The notes: generated from the sequence alone by a model not told the origin. A stretch of DNA of 64,000 bases from Elysia chlorotica (GCA_003991915.1 RQTK01000167.1:203639-267638); one strand, 5' to 3'. Positions 47,085-58,286 are shown, counted from the stretch's first letter. Translations and numbers: made by a program.

Positions 47085-47295
47085 TTGGTTTGATTTGACG
47101 TCCAACAGCAGCACTAACAGGGACTGCATTAATTTGTAACATTCTATTAAAACGCGAGGTCGCTCTTACAAATCTATTTCAGGATTATACTTGTACCTGT
47201 AGCGGAAGAAAGCTGTACAACTCTGAAAACTAGAATAAAACGTAAAATGAACGCAACCGCCAGGATTCGAACTAGGGAACTTTTACGTTGCCATT
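47085..47295 (-). mobile_element. Chimeric SINE variant, copy 2, with tRNA-like head
   Basis: Short tail complement (GACGTCCAACAGCAGCAC), the 150-base block shared with 43665-43814, then a head complement (GAACGCAACCGCCAGGATTC, GAACTAGGGAACTTTTACG) with B box. The usual central domain is replaced. Confidence 0.75.
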
Positions 47296-47654
47296 GTCCA
47301 TAAAAACTGAAGATTTCATTAACCAATATACTTAAAATGGCCAAGAACACGGATTATAAAATTTTTTACAAGCTTTTATTAAATAAATCAAAGTTTCTGT
47401 ATTTCCTTGTTTCCGTATTTTTTAAATTTTGTTTTGTGCTCGATTTCTCGGTATTTTACTTTATTGTCTCTGGCTAAAGTTATTTCAGTAGAACCATTCC
47501 ACTATAATTGTAGCCTTGCTGTTGACGTTAAACGTTAAGAAACAAAATCTACTTATCCACTCACTCCTCGCCTCAATAATGTGTTTATATCTCTTGAAAT
47601 TCAATATTACAACAAGAAAATCTATAGATTATAGAATAAGCCTTAATAATATGC

Positions 47655-47790
47655 ATTATCTACCCATTTCTACATGCCTTATTTACCCATTTCTACATGC
47701 CTTACTTACCCATTTCTACATGCCTTACTTACCCATTTCTACATGCCTTACTTACCCATTTCTACATGCCTTACTTACCCATTTCTCCTG
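47655..47790. repeat. 23-bp minisatellite beside the G5 acceptor
   Basis: Six units of TACCCATTTCTACATGCCTT plus ACT, ending 23 bases before the acceptor of the last G5 exon. Its pyrimidine-rich units may lengthen the polypyrimidine tract. Confidence 0.93.
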
Positions 47791-47813
47791 AATCTCTGAA
47801 TCTTCTACCACAG

Positions 47814-47972
47814 AAAACACAGAAGCTTCATGTCCCCAACCAACCAGACCCTGCAAGTATCAAAGCTTGGGACAAATACCGTTATCTCCAAGGGCCCCCC
47901 GCTGACACTGTGGTTTTGAACCACCGATCGCACGCGCTGCAGTCAAGCACGCTATCTTGCCTGGGTTCTTAA
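47814..47972 (+). CDS. G5 last exon
   Basis: The acceptor is ATCTTCTACCACAG, phase 0, matching the donor of exon 2. It reads KTQKLHVPNQPDPASIKAWD, then KYRYLQGPPADTVVLNHRSH and STLSCLGS, TAA. Composition and GC content match the other G exons. The join to exon 2 is by phase and position only. An AATAAA lies at 48335. Confidence 0.6.
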   Translation, partial: KTQKLHVPNQPDPASIKAWDKYRYLQGPPADTVVLNHRSHALQSSTLSCLGS

Positions 47973-49078
47973 TTTTCGTTTTTTCCCCTCCGATTGATAG
48001 GGGATGTGGCACATATCTGATAGAGGCTAAAATTGATAAATACATGCGTAAAGTTTAAAAAAAAAAAAAAAAACAACTTTCATATTATTAAATACAGTAT
48101 TATCTTAACTGTGAATAATGCATGCAATACGAAAGTTAGGTAGTTAATACATGTACCATCGTAATGATGTTGAAATGGATTTACCTTTTAAATCTGATAT
48201 TTCGTGAGATGACATTAAGAAATTGCTACCTGCAGTTTTTGTTGAATTAAAAACAACGGCATGATAAGGTTCTATAGTATGTGTACAAATGAAACACCAA
48301 AACAAAAGTTTTATAGATTGGGAGCCCGGTTATAAATAAAAGAAACATTAAGACTAGTAGCCTAGTCTCAGTCCAAACTTTCACTGCGTTTTTTTTTCTC
48401 AAGAGTGCAACAAGTGTAGATGGAATTTTTTAAATCTCACCTCACGATTTATGTAATTAATATGTAACACGGCGCAGTAAATATCAAATGCCTATAGATT
48501 TGTATGGCCAAACCAATATAAAGGCTGAATACACTACATACTGGGGTATCGCAGTCATATCTCACTCAATCAATTCTATATAAGTTATTCTGTGAATCAC
48601 AGAAGTGCTGTTGGTATAAATACATTATGTGTGATTTTAAAATAAAAGGGCTATATAATTTATGGACTACAAATGACATAAATATAAAAATTATGAAACG
48701 GGATCATGTGAGTAGACCTGTATTGGCACTCATGAGTCGTACGTATCCTGTTTTTGCCGAAAGCAAAGTGGTTGACTTTTGGAATATTTAGACGCGTAAA
48801 ATTTATATCATAACTTTAAAAATGCAAAATATTTAGACGTGTTGAGAGTATAAATAATTATAAAAGTGCAAGCTATTGCCTTTTTAATGCTGATTACTTT
48901 GTGTTTCAAAAGAAAATGATTATGAATAAACGTTTCTACATCATCAGATGCATTTTTCGTTTTCTTTTTTAGGGGTACATTTTATCTATTACTCGTTTGC
49001 TTTTATGATATTATTGTTATCAAAACTTTTGTTCTGGAATACTTATGACTGTTGCTTAGCATCTCGTCGCCTCGGGCG

Positions 49079-49168
49079 CATTATGTCCTATCTCTAGTAC
49101 ACAATGCTTTAAATCGTTAGTATTTTTAAAACTTAGATAGGACATTATGCCACTGGGGTGACGTCCAG
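49079..49168. mobile_element. MITE-like palindrome, family B, shorter copy
   Basis: CATTATGTCCTATCT and AGATAGGACATTATG flank a 45-base AT-rich centre. The right side continues CCACTGGGGTGAC like the copy at 38519-38612. Confidence 0.6.
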
Positions 49169-50472
49169 CATAATTAGAAAATAATATTATTTTAAAAGTA
49201 GCTCAACGTCTAATTTCAGTATCTAAAGCGTCTTATTAAGTATTTCACGACAAAATGGAGCAAATAATGAAAGTGCACCAGGAATAATAAACAAAGGAAA
49301 CTTTCTATATGGTTGGTTCTGAAGTTTGAAATGGACACCAATAATCTCGGCTTTTACCACCCCCCCCCCCCCACAAAAAAAAAACAACAACAACAACAAC
49401 AAAACAAACAAACAACAACAACAAAAACAAACAAACAAAAACAACAACAAACAACAACGAAAACAAATTAAGAAAACACGACAAACACGCCATCGGGTAG
49501 TAATTACAAAGGCGAAGTAGATTTAGATACTCGACTATTGCATCTAATTTAATACATAGGAAGACGGGTATCTTAACCTACCCCCCCCCCCCCCCCCTAT
49601 TTTTTTTTTTTTGTTGTTTTTTTGTACAAGCTACCCATTGTGTTTTATTCACCCTCGGAAACTAGATATTGCACATGTTTTCTTTGGTTACAGTCTTAAA
49701 ATTGGTCGGATCAGATAAGCAGTTTAACAAGAACAAATTCATATTCATTGAAGTTAATACTATTTGTGCTCGTTTGGGTGGTATACCCTATGTTTCATTG
49801 GCTTTCTATTCGTGTTGATCTTTTTTAAATGTCCTATACCCTGAAACATAAATTTATGATTTGTGTTTTTGTTGTGATGTATATATTCTGTTCGAATTTT
49901 TTAACAGTTGAAATTCGTGTTAACCTTTTTCTTTTACTACCGATATAAAAACATTGAGCAAAAGAAGCACAAAACGAAACAAACACAAAAACATTTGAAT
50001 GCATATAACGTTTAGTTTACATTGATCCAATGTTATTGTCTTTTTGCGTTTTGCTGCGGTTTCAATCATTGTATACGTTTGTTCTATGTGAAACAGGCCG
50101 GCCCATAAATGTCGGGAAAATGAATTATACACATTGATGCTTCATTGTATAATTTTCTATTTATTGCGGCAAATTATTTACAACTAATCTCTCTTTTCCT
50201 GACTTGTCTTTGCATACAATATTATCTGTGCATTATTTTATTTTTCTCACTCAATACAAGCTCCAAGTTTGATATAATGCGTGCGAGTCGAAAATGATGA
50301 TTGCTATTACATGTAGTAGTGATAAGATTTTGAATACGGCACTTAAGCCTACAATCTAATGTTGATGTCAACCCATAATGAAAGCATACTAGGCCTAGGA
50401 AACGGATGGGTATTCTTCCAAATGAATTAAGATTATGTAAGTAAAATTAATTAAACCAAGTTTAAAATCTTG

Positions 50473-50575
50473 AGTAGAATGCACAAACGTGACGTAGCTT
50501 ACGTCTCGTCGTAAGCCTTCGTATTCTTATATTGTTACGACGAGAGTAAGCTACGTCTTGTTTGTGCATTCTACC
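50473..50575. mobile_element. MITE-like palindrome, family A
   Basis: About 40-bp terminal inverted repeats: GTAGAATGCACAAACGTGAC..GTAGCTTACGTCTCGTCGTAA against TTACGACGAGAGTAAGCTAC..GTCTTGTTTGTGCATTCTAC. There is no coding capacity. Confidence 0.78.
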
Positions 50576-51489
50576 CTATGTCTTTATTTCTAGAGTGTGA
50601 ATTTTGATTAAAAAAAACAACAAATGTTTATAACAGCAAAAAAATCGCGCCATTTAAATTCGCTGCTGAACGGATGTAACTTTACAAACTATATTTATTT
50701 ATAGAACAATAGTCCTACCGGTTTTAGTTCAAGGTTAAGCTTAGATGTTATCGTTAGCTCTGAACCTTTCAGCTTAGGAATAGATCTAGTCATTAATTAG
50801 GGAAGAGAGTCTAGTTTAGATCTGTCATAAATGTAGACATATAGATTTAGTTTCTTTTTTAGAAAGACAAGGACACTGCGAAAAAGTAGCATCGAATAAC
50901 TAGATTAGATCTAAATCTAGATCGCTAGATCGAAGCCTGCTGGGAGAACAAAAACCCGATGTAAAGTTAAAAAGAAAGAAAGGACAAAATTATAGTATGT
51001 TTATCTCTACTCTGGTTTATTTAAAATTGTACTCTGGATATCCGATTTGCGTTGAGGTTGGAACCCTTGAAGTCTATGAGTGTTAACTGAGAACAGCCTC
51101 AACTAATGCTACGTGGAATTTGGAAGGAAAAAAAGCCAAATCTAGATCTATTTGATTGAGAATTTGGACGGTTTAATATTATTCATTGCATACGTGGAAT
51201 TTGGAAGGAAAAAAAGCCAAATCGAAAAATTAAACACAATTAGATAATTTGATTGAAGATTTGGACGGTTTAATATTATTCATTGTCATCAAGCGTGCTG
51301 CCAAGTAAAAATCATACGATGGCATTCATGCAAATGAGTATGAAATTAGATCTATAATTATTGGAAAAAGTCGGAAGATTGTTTGACATCTCAGTCTTTT
51401 GGAGCTCCTCTCAGCTACCGACATTTTAAAGAACCGTACACTCACGTCACTGAACCTTTTCGTTGTTTTGAAAACTTTCTGGCATCAAC

Positions 51490-51596
51490 ATGACGTCCAT
51501 AGCTCCGTCAGATTGCGAGAACCCAAAATACCCTAACTGGATTTGGCGATACAATCGCGATAAACATCTCAGTAGATTTCAGCCTTGGTTTACCAG
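51490..51596 (+). CDS. G6 first exon; predicted 171-residue protein
   Basis: ATG at 51490 (CAACATGAC). It reads MTSIAPSDCENPKYPNWIWR, then YNRDKHLSRFQPWFT, to an ACCAG|GTAAGT donor in phase 2. WIWRYNR at 17-23 parallels WSWRYQR of G5. The four exons (107+195+150+64 bases) give 171 residues with all three introns in phase 2. It is aromatic, basic and proline-containing, without a signal peptide or recognisable domain. A role in sperm or cilia is only inferred from composition and the cluster. Confidence 0.75.
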
Positions 51597-51809
51597 GTAA
51601 GTGTACATTGTCGCGTGTTGTTTTAAACTTTTCTAAAGCACTCTAGAGACTACTAGTGATAATATTTATTGTTTTTTGTTGTTGTTGTTTTTTAATAATT
51701 ACAACATTAACGATGATACGATGTAGATGGTTTTTTAACGTTTTTAAAATAGCCTACTTGTTGCCATTCATATAAAGTTTTCATATTTCAAATAGAAAAA
51801 AAAACTAAT

Positions 51810-52110
51810 TAAAGAAATGAAACAATTCCAAACAAATTATTTTCTTTAAAAGTCGCAAACTAAAGCATTGTCTGAAAATATCAATCTCCAAAGAAAAGTG
51901 TTGTCTGAGGCACTCCAAACTTAAGCATTGTCTGAAAATGTCCAAACGATAGCAATGTCTGAGACATTCCAAACTTAAGCATTGCCTTAAAATTTCCAAA
52001 CGAGAGCATTGTCTAAAAATCCAAACTAAAACATTATAAAAAAAAAAACCTTACTCCAAACTAAAACATTACTGAAAAATCCAATAGCTTCCCTATTGTT
52101 TGAATTGTCC
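51810..52110. repeat. 24-27-bp minisatellite in G6 intron 1
   Basis: About ten imperfect units of CCAAACTAAAGCATTGTCTG plus AAAAT. Confidence 0.85.
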
Positions 52111-52153
52111 AAACTGAACTCATTTCCGATAACTGTTGTCAAAACCACTATCT

Positions 52154-52347
52154 ATCCCATAGAAGTAGGCCAATCTATTTATAGTTGGTATATTTTAGGC
52201 GACCATGCACAACTTACGGCGTGGTGTGTACATGTCTAAAATGTACAAGAACAGCAACAATATTACTGTTAGATTATAATCTAGAACTAGATTAGATCTA
52301 CAGATATAGTAGAAGTATCAATAAGGGCAATATGAGCAACCTACAGT
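52154..52347 (+). repeat. 190-bp direct repeat, copy 1 (left of G6 exon 2)
   Basis: TCCCATAGAAGTAGGCCAAT through GCAATATGAGCAACCTACAG. It is nearly identical to 52931-53123 on the other side of exon 2. Confidence 0.93.
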
Positions 52348-52512
52348 ATAGTACTTTATTTCTATTGTAACTATCAAATTCACACCATCTCGATCCACAG
52401 TAATAGAGTACCTTTTCTATGCTTGTTAGAGATGATTCAAAAGTCCGCCATTATCGTTACCATAAATAGATTTGTCACTGTACATTTAGAGGCGCTCTAA
52501 CTGTTGTTCCAG

Positions 52513-52707
52513 GGTAGAAAGATGGTGGCCGCACTACAGGAACATGGGTGTCGGCGACCATTTCCAGTTCCACGTCGCAGAGGCCCCCGACGAAAACGGG
52601 GTCATGTGGAGAGGGGGCCTCAGCTACGCCCAAGACCTGAACGAGGCTAGAGAGCCGGGCTCAGGTCATAGTGCCCTTGGCCATGTAGCTGGTCCTGCGC
52701 CGCCAAG
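52513..52707 (+). CDS. G6 second exon
   Basis: The acceptor is GTTGTTCCAG and the donor CCAAG|GTGGGT, phase 2 in and out. It reads VERWWPHYRNMGVGDHFQFH, then VAEAPDENGVMWRGGLSYAQ and GHSALGHVAGPAPPR. The exon is clearly GC-richer than the surrounding intron. Confidence 0.78.
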
Positions 52708-52930
52708 GTGGGTTATTGTTTTTTTTTAGTTTTTTTTTTTTTTAGAATGAGATAAGATATAATTAATAAGAGATGAGACACGAGAGAGAAGACGATTTAT
52801 TTATTTTTTTAATTTTTATATTATTGATTTTTAAAAAAATTTTTAAATATATATTATTAATATTTATTTTTTATTCATTTGTTGTTTTTTTATTTTTTTT
52901 TATTTTTTTTTTTACAATAAATTAATTTAT

Positions 52931-53123
52931 TCCCATAGAAGTGGCCAATCTATTTATAGTTTGGTATATTTTAGGCGACCATGCACAACTTACGGCGTGG
53001 TGTGTACATGTCTAAAATGTACAAGAACAGCAACAATATTACTGTTAGATTATAATCTAGAACTAGATTAGATCTACAGATATAGTAGAAGTATCAATAA
53101 GGGCAATATGAGCAACCTACAGT
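52931..53123 (+). repeat. 190-bp direct repeat, copy 2 (right of G6 exon 2)
   Basis: Starts TCCCATAGAAGTGGCCAATC and ends GCAATATGAGCAACCTACAG, with few differences from copy 1. It is preceded by an A/T homopolymer-rich stretch. Confidence 0.93.
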
Positions 53124-53522
53124 TTTTTAATTTATTTATTTATTTATTTGTTTATTTATTTAGTCGTCTTAAGAGCTAATATTAGAGGTAGGATATGCGA
53201 TAAATAAAGAAGTAAGATAAGAGATAAAGTAAAATAAGATAAAAGATAGATAAGAAATAATGATAGAGGTACGATAAGAAATAAGATGAACGAAAGGAAT
53301 AGATCATATAAAGACTAGAGTTTAGAGGTAAGATAGAGAGTTATAAGGTCTAGGGGAGGGAGGCTGGCTCCGGGAACAGCGGTATAAGGCAGGTGCCCGG
53401 CCTAGCTCCAACAAGGTGGGTTTTTTGTTGTTGTAGGATAAGATAAGAGATAAGACGTAAGATAGTAAGATAAGCGATAAGATAAATAAAAGGATATGTT
53501 GATCTCACAATTGTTTCTCCAG

Positions 53523-53672
53523 ATACATCCGTCCCGAGGTGGTTCCCCACAAGATAGGAGAGCTCCTGAAGCTGAATTGTGTGGAGAACGTGTCAGAAGG
53601 CGCATCACTGCACGACGGCGTTACGGTGCCTAAGCAGATCTTCAGGAAGTTCGAGGAGCCCCTAAACCCGAG
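53523..53672 (+). CDS. G6 third exon
   Basis: The acceptor is TTGTTTCTCCAG and the donor CCGAG|GTTTGT. It reads YIRPEVVPHKIGELLKLNCV, then ENVSEGASLHDGVTVPKQIF and RKFEEPLNPR. Phase 2 at both ends agrees with exons 2 and 4. Confidence 0.78.
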
Positions 53673-53699
53673 GTTTGTACAAGTACAGCTTGTTAGGTT

Positions 53700-53719
53700 G
53701 CTGTTGTTGTTGCTGTTGC

Positions 53720-53783
<64 letters not shown>

Positions 53784-53785
53784 GC

Positions 53786-53831
<46 letters not shown>

Positions 53832-53870
53832 GCTGTTGTTGTTGTTGTTGCTGTTGTTGTTGTTGTTGTT
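53700..53870. repeat. (GTT)n/(GCT) microsatellite at a SINE tail
   Basis: About 57 GTT units with occasional GCT, joined directly to the tail complement of the minus-strand SINE at 53870 and so probably grown from it. Confidence 0.97.
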
Positions 53871-54197
53871 GAGTTGGTTTAACGTCCAACATCAGCACTA
53901 TATATGCTATATTGTAGACGGGCCCCTAAGACTGATGTATGACAATGTTATGTGCTGCCACACACGAGACAGGGCGGGGATACCATGACTCCTGTCTCAG
54001 TCGGTCACATTAGACTGAGTTGAGTTGAGTTGGTTTTAATGTCCAGCATAAGCACTATATATGCTATATTGTAGACGGGCCCCTAAGACTGATGTATGAC
54101 AATTTTATGTGCTGCCACACACGAGACAGGGCGGGGATACCATGACTCCTGTCTCAACCGGTCACATTAGACTGACACCGACCCAACCTGTAGGGAC
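53870..54197 (-). mobile_element. Two tandem minus-strand SINE copies, both 5' truncated
   Basis: Copy 1 (53870-54012) and copy 2 (54014-54197) both read GAGTTGGTTT.AACGTCCA ... GGCGGGGATACCATGACTCC and share the variants TATATATGCTATATTGTAGA and ACTGATGTATGACAAT. The pair therefore arose by tandem duplication, not by two insertions. Confidence 0.88.
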
Positions 54198-54824
54198 ACG
54201 TACAGCATTCTATTTTAATGGGCCAGATCTATGGAATAGGTTACCTCTCAGAGTCATCATTCAAAACGCGATATGACACTGAAAAGGTTATATCTGTAGT
54301 CATGGTAAATTCGAGATGAAAGTATGAAAAGATTCCTCTGAAGCGGAGATTTATCAAAATGATGGCTGTAGAGGTATAAAAGAGATATAAAAGTCTGGTT
54401 CTGATATAAAAGAGAGATTTTGACTAATGGCCAAATCATAAATTTAGTATAGTCCAATTTTTGTAATGCCTATTTTTTTTTTTCAAAAGGGCAAAATGGT
54501 TATATACAACTTTTAAATGTCACCTCGCGACTAGATGCTTTTGAGAGTTGTTTAAAACATATTGATATTTTCCGCATATTATGACTGAATGCTTTCCAAT
54601 GTTTATTATGTTAGTGTAAATAATTATGAATATTGCCGTATTACATGGGAGTAGTGAAATTGTCTTTATGAGTGACCATTTGCCTTTGTGAATTTTTTAT
54701 GTTGTAAAGGGCTTTGATCTTCATTTAGAGCAAGCGCTAACTAAGTAAGCGTATTATAACATAGATAGTTGGTTAGCAGTTGTTTTTACTGAGTGTTTTA
54801 TAGTGTGTCCATAGTTACCTCAAG

Positions 54825-56105
54825 ATACTTAGTTGTGTGGACATATAACTTTAAACTTTAGAGATTTTAGCCGTACCTATAAATTAAAAATAAGGAGCAC
54901 AAAAAATAACCCTTTGTATTCCACCAACTTTCTCCGTGTTTCAAGATACTTAGTTTTGTGGACATATAACTTTAAACTTGGAGATTTTAGCCGTACCTAT
55001 AAATTAAAAATGAGAAGCAAAAAAAAAGAGATAACCTTCAAACAGCCCTCTCAATTCCACCAACTTTCTCCGTGTTTCAAGATACTTAGTTTTGTGGACA
55101 TAGAACTTTAGAGATTTTAGCCGTACCTATAAATTAAAAATGAGAAGGAAAAAAATGGAGATAACCTTCAAACAACCCTCTCAATTCCCACAACTTTCTC
55201 CGTGTTTGAGGCAATACCTGGAGATTTTAGCCGTACCTATAAATTAAAAATAAGAAGCAAAAAAAATAGAGATAACCTTCAAACAACCCTCTCAATTCCA
55301 CCAACTTTCTCCGTGTTTCAAGATACTTAGTTTTGTGGACATATAACTTCAAACCTTAGAGATTTTAGCCGTACCGGTACCTATAAATTAAAAATAAGAA
55401 GCAAAAAAAAAATAGAGATAACCTTCAAACAACCCTCTCAATTCCACCAACTTTCTCCGTGTTTCAAGATACTTAGTTTTGTGGACATAGAACTTCAAAC
55501 TATAGAGATTTTAGCCGTACCTATAAATTAAAAATAAGAAGGAAAAAAAAATAGAGATAACCTTCACCCTCTCAATTCCACCAACTTTCTCCGTGCTTTA
55601 AGATACTTAGTTTCGTGGATATATGACAAAAATAAGAAGCAAAAAAAAATCGAAATAACCTTCAAACAACCCTCTCAATTCCACCAACTTTCTCCGTGCT
55701 TTAAGATGCTTAGTTTCGTGGATATATGACAAAAATAAGAAGCAAAAAAAATAAATAGAGATAACCTTCAAACAACCCTCTCAATTCCACCAACTTTCTC
55801 TCGTGTTTCAGGCAATACCTGGAGATTTTAGCCGTACCTAAAAATTAAAAATAAGGAGAAAAAAATAGAGATAACCTTCAAACAACCCTTTGAATTCCAC
55901 CAACTTTCTCCGCGTTTCAAGATACTTAGTTTTGTGGACATATAACTTTAAACTTTAGAGATTTCAGCCGTACCTATAAATTAAAAATGAGAAGAAAGAA
56001 AAAAATAGAGATATAACCTTCAAACAGCCCTCTCAATTCCACCAACTTTCTGGGGGGCGCGGTGGCCCAGGGGTAGTAGACATATAACTTCAAACTTGGA
56101 GATTC
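54825..56105. repeat. About 130-bp minisatellite in G6 intron 3, next to the G7 stop
   Basis: About nine units with GAGATTTTAGCCGTACCTAT, AAATTAAAAATAAGAAGCAA, AGATAACCTTCAAACAACCC, TCTCAATTCCACCAACTTTC and GTGTTTCAAGATACTTAGTT. Units vary by deletions. A SINE head fragment interrupts the last unit (56052-56077). The right edge stops about 10-15 bases from the proposed G7 stop codon. Confidence 0.93.
56052..56077 (+). mobile_element. SINE head fragment inside the minisatellite
   Basis: GGGGGGCGCGGTGGCCCAGG GGTAG is the first 25 bases of the CAACT-tailed SINE, without body or tail, between array units. Confidence 0.75.
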
Positions 56106-56115
56106 TTTTTAGTGG

Positions 56116-56348
56116 TTATTCGTTCCTCGAGATACAACGGCTGTTGTGCGACGGATAACCAGCTTCCGTTGACGGACCGACAATCTGTGTTTTGCTACGG
56201 GGAGGCAAAACTTGATCTGTGATAGCCTGTGTTGGACGACCGCCATTGTTTTCCGGCTCTCGATTCTGTGTTGCTTGGGCATTTATACCAGGATCGACAT
56301 CTTTGTCGTATGTGATTGTCGACCCACGCTTGGCATAGTTTGGTGTAG
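56116..56348 (-). CDS. Candidate last exon of G7, antisense within G6 intron 3
   Basis: On minus, after a GGCGTAG acceptor, the frame reads TPNYAKRGSTITYDKDVDPG, then INAQATQNREPENNGGRPTQ, AITDQVLPPRSKTQIVGPST and SRNE, TAA. The entry phase (1) fits the G7 donor at 62062, giving a 477-residue product, and there is no other candidate between. A second frame is also open (TKLCQAWVDNHIRQRCR) but reads less like protein. The 5.7-kb intron would span the G6 last exon on the other strand. The join is a proposal. Confidence 0.45.
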
Positions 56349-56651
56349 CTACGCCCTAACTCGAGGGTTTCCAAAATAACAAGAAATGTCACCGAATTGA
56401 CTGAAGTGAACACAATTTAGTATAGCAAGGGTAATGGTGATCTATTTATTTTAAATAAGTATCATACTTCATAGTTTGGACAGAATGATGTTTCGGTATC
56501 ATTAATAGCAGCAGCAAAATGTGTTTTGTTTTCCTTTTGGTTTATTCTTCTTTACAGCTCATATCGTTATGTAATACTTGGTATTAATTTGTCAGTTTTA
56601 TCTTTAAAAAAATGCACAACTAAACCCTTTTTGTTGTTTTCCTTTCCACAG

Positions 56652-56715
56652 ATATCCAGAGTACTGTTGTGAATTTGAATGGGAAATTGAAAAACCTAAA
56701 TGTCTACATGTATGA
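56652..56715 (+). CDS. G6 last exon
   Basis: The acceptor is CCTTTCCACAG after a T-rich tract. It reads YPEYCCEFEWEIEKPKCLHV, then TGA. Phase 2 entry completes an Arg codon. A polyadenylation signal AATAAA is at 56955-56960, about 240 bases downstream. Confidence 0.72.
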
Positions 56716-56954
56716 AGATATACGATATTTTACTCCGAATTTTTATAATGAAAATAATGTTAATACGTATTGTAATCATTTTGGCTGGACGCAAAGGTTC
56801 CATCATCATATTTCTCTAATATACATGTATTCTCAAAATAAAAATGTTTTTGGTGTGTGTTTTTTGCGGGTTCCCGAAAAGACATCAATGAAGTTCACTA
56901 TAATGGAACTTGAAATCCAATGCAAAATTCACGTGAAAAGCCGTTTTATATTGA

Positions 56955-56960
56955 AATAAA
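56955..56960 (+). terminator. Candidate G6 polyadenylation signal AATAAA
   Basis: TTGAAATAAAAACATG is the first AATAAA after the G6 stop and well placed for a short 3' UTR. Confidence 0.45.
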
Positions 56961-57197
56961 AACATGCGTGTGGGAACTATAACATCATCATTTCATAAAA
57001 TAAAATCAAATACATCTAATAACTCGTGTATTTCCTTGTTTTAATTGTTTTTGTTGCAAGTTCTCTTACTCTTAGTGCTTAGTACTAAATTCAGAAATGA
57101 GAAATGGCAATATACAACTGAGGCGAGCATATTGTGAAATTTGAATTCCTGCTATAGACTGCAAAATTAATCAGAGAAAGGAAAATAGGTAGGGGGG

Positions 57198-57199
57198 AG

Positions 57200-57230
<31 letters not shown>

Positions 57231-57300
57231 GGGGGGGAGAGGAAAATATATATAGAGAGAAAGATAGAACGAGAGACATAGAAAGAGAGAGAGGGAGAGG

Positions 57301-57360
<60 letters not shown>

Positions 57361-57361
57361 T

Positions 57362-57435
<74 letters not shown>
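57198..57435. repeat. (GA)n microsatellite complex
   Basis: GA-rich tract with a few TA and CA interruptions. Minus-strand Ser/Leu frames across it are artefacts. Confidence 0.97.
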
Positions 57436-57438
<3 letters not shown>

Positions 57439-57964
57439 GACATGCAATAGACACACATTTGAAACGATATCTGAAAGAGTGAGTAGGGTGAAACATACAG
57501 GGAAAGAATTCTAACGAAAAAAAAAAACATATGCAAGAAGAAATATGGGACAGAATGGGGAAACGAGCTATATTGTATAAGAGTGGATGAGGATATAGCT
57601 ATAGAGAAAAAATATTAAGGGAAGACGTTTTTTAATGAACACAAAAGGCCAAATATTAGTAATTTAGTAGTCTTTTTTTTTCTTTTGCAATGTTCAAATA
57701 CATTTTACATTCGATCAGTATACATGTATTAACCACCGTAATTGAAAACAAAAATATAGCAATAGAGTTAAGTGATGATTCATTTTCGTATTTTATTCAT
57801 TTTGGGACCCAAGAGATTCTTTTTTTAAACTTGCTCATGTTTTACGAGTGCAAACTAATTCGAGTTTTAAGTGAGAGATGTTTTAAATAATATTGTTTAA
57901 AGACGCTACATCACAATTTCGGTGGGTTTAAGATGTAATTTTAGCAGGTTTTAACAAAGATTTA

Positions 57965-58286
57965 GCCATGAATACAATTAATGTCTTACCAGATTAGAAC
58001 TTTGAAACTCAATAACTCAATGTTACCATAGAGATGTACATACAATCTAATTGTAATTGAACACTTACTTAACTTGACTTATTTGCCTTTCGCATCCTGG
58101 TCATCAGATCGGGACGCCTCAGCAATCTCTGCAATGTGCTTGATGAATGATCTCCATTGATCACGTTCCTGTGCTAGTGAACGTATGTGGTTCAAGTCTT
58201 GAGTCGTTTTCAGTGAAAGATTGATGAATACAATTAATGTCTTACCAGATTAGAACTTTGAAACTCAATAACTCAATGTTACCATA
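57965..58286 (-). mobile_element. LINE 3' fragment bracketed by 61-bp direct repeats
   Basis: The centre (58070-58225, minus) encodes RDQWRSFIKHIAEIAEASRS followed by the CTTTCGCATCCTGG-type end also seen at 17380-17410. It is bracketed by ATGAATACAATTAATGTCTT ... CTCAATGTTACCATA at 57967-58027 and 58225-58286. Confidence 0.75.

Larger units (their letters stand above)
48000..51489. other. Intergenic stretch between G5 and G6; no gene seen
   Basis: AT-rich. It contains a family B palindrome (49079-49168), (CAA)n-like and poly-C tracts (49363-49460, 49580-49597), a family A palindrome (50473-50575), several AGATCT-type strings (50780-51350) and a duplicated ACGTGGAATTTGGAAGGAAA at 51110 and 51191. 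Just before G6 is CTCACGTCACTG, one mismatch from a CRE. Confidence 0.45.

Noticed and set aside
49305-49520. Val/Phe/Cys-rich frames around 49.3-49.5 kb
   Set aside because: Artefacts of CAA/CAAA and poly-C repeats.
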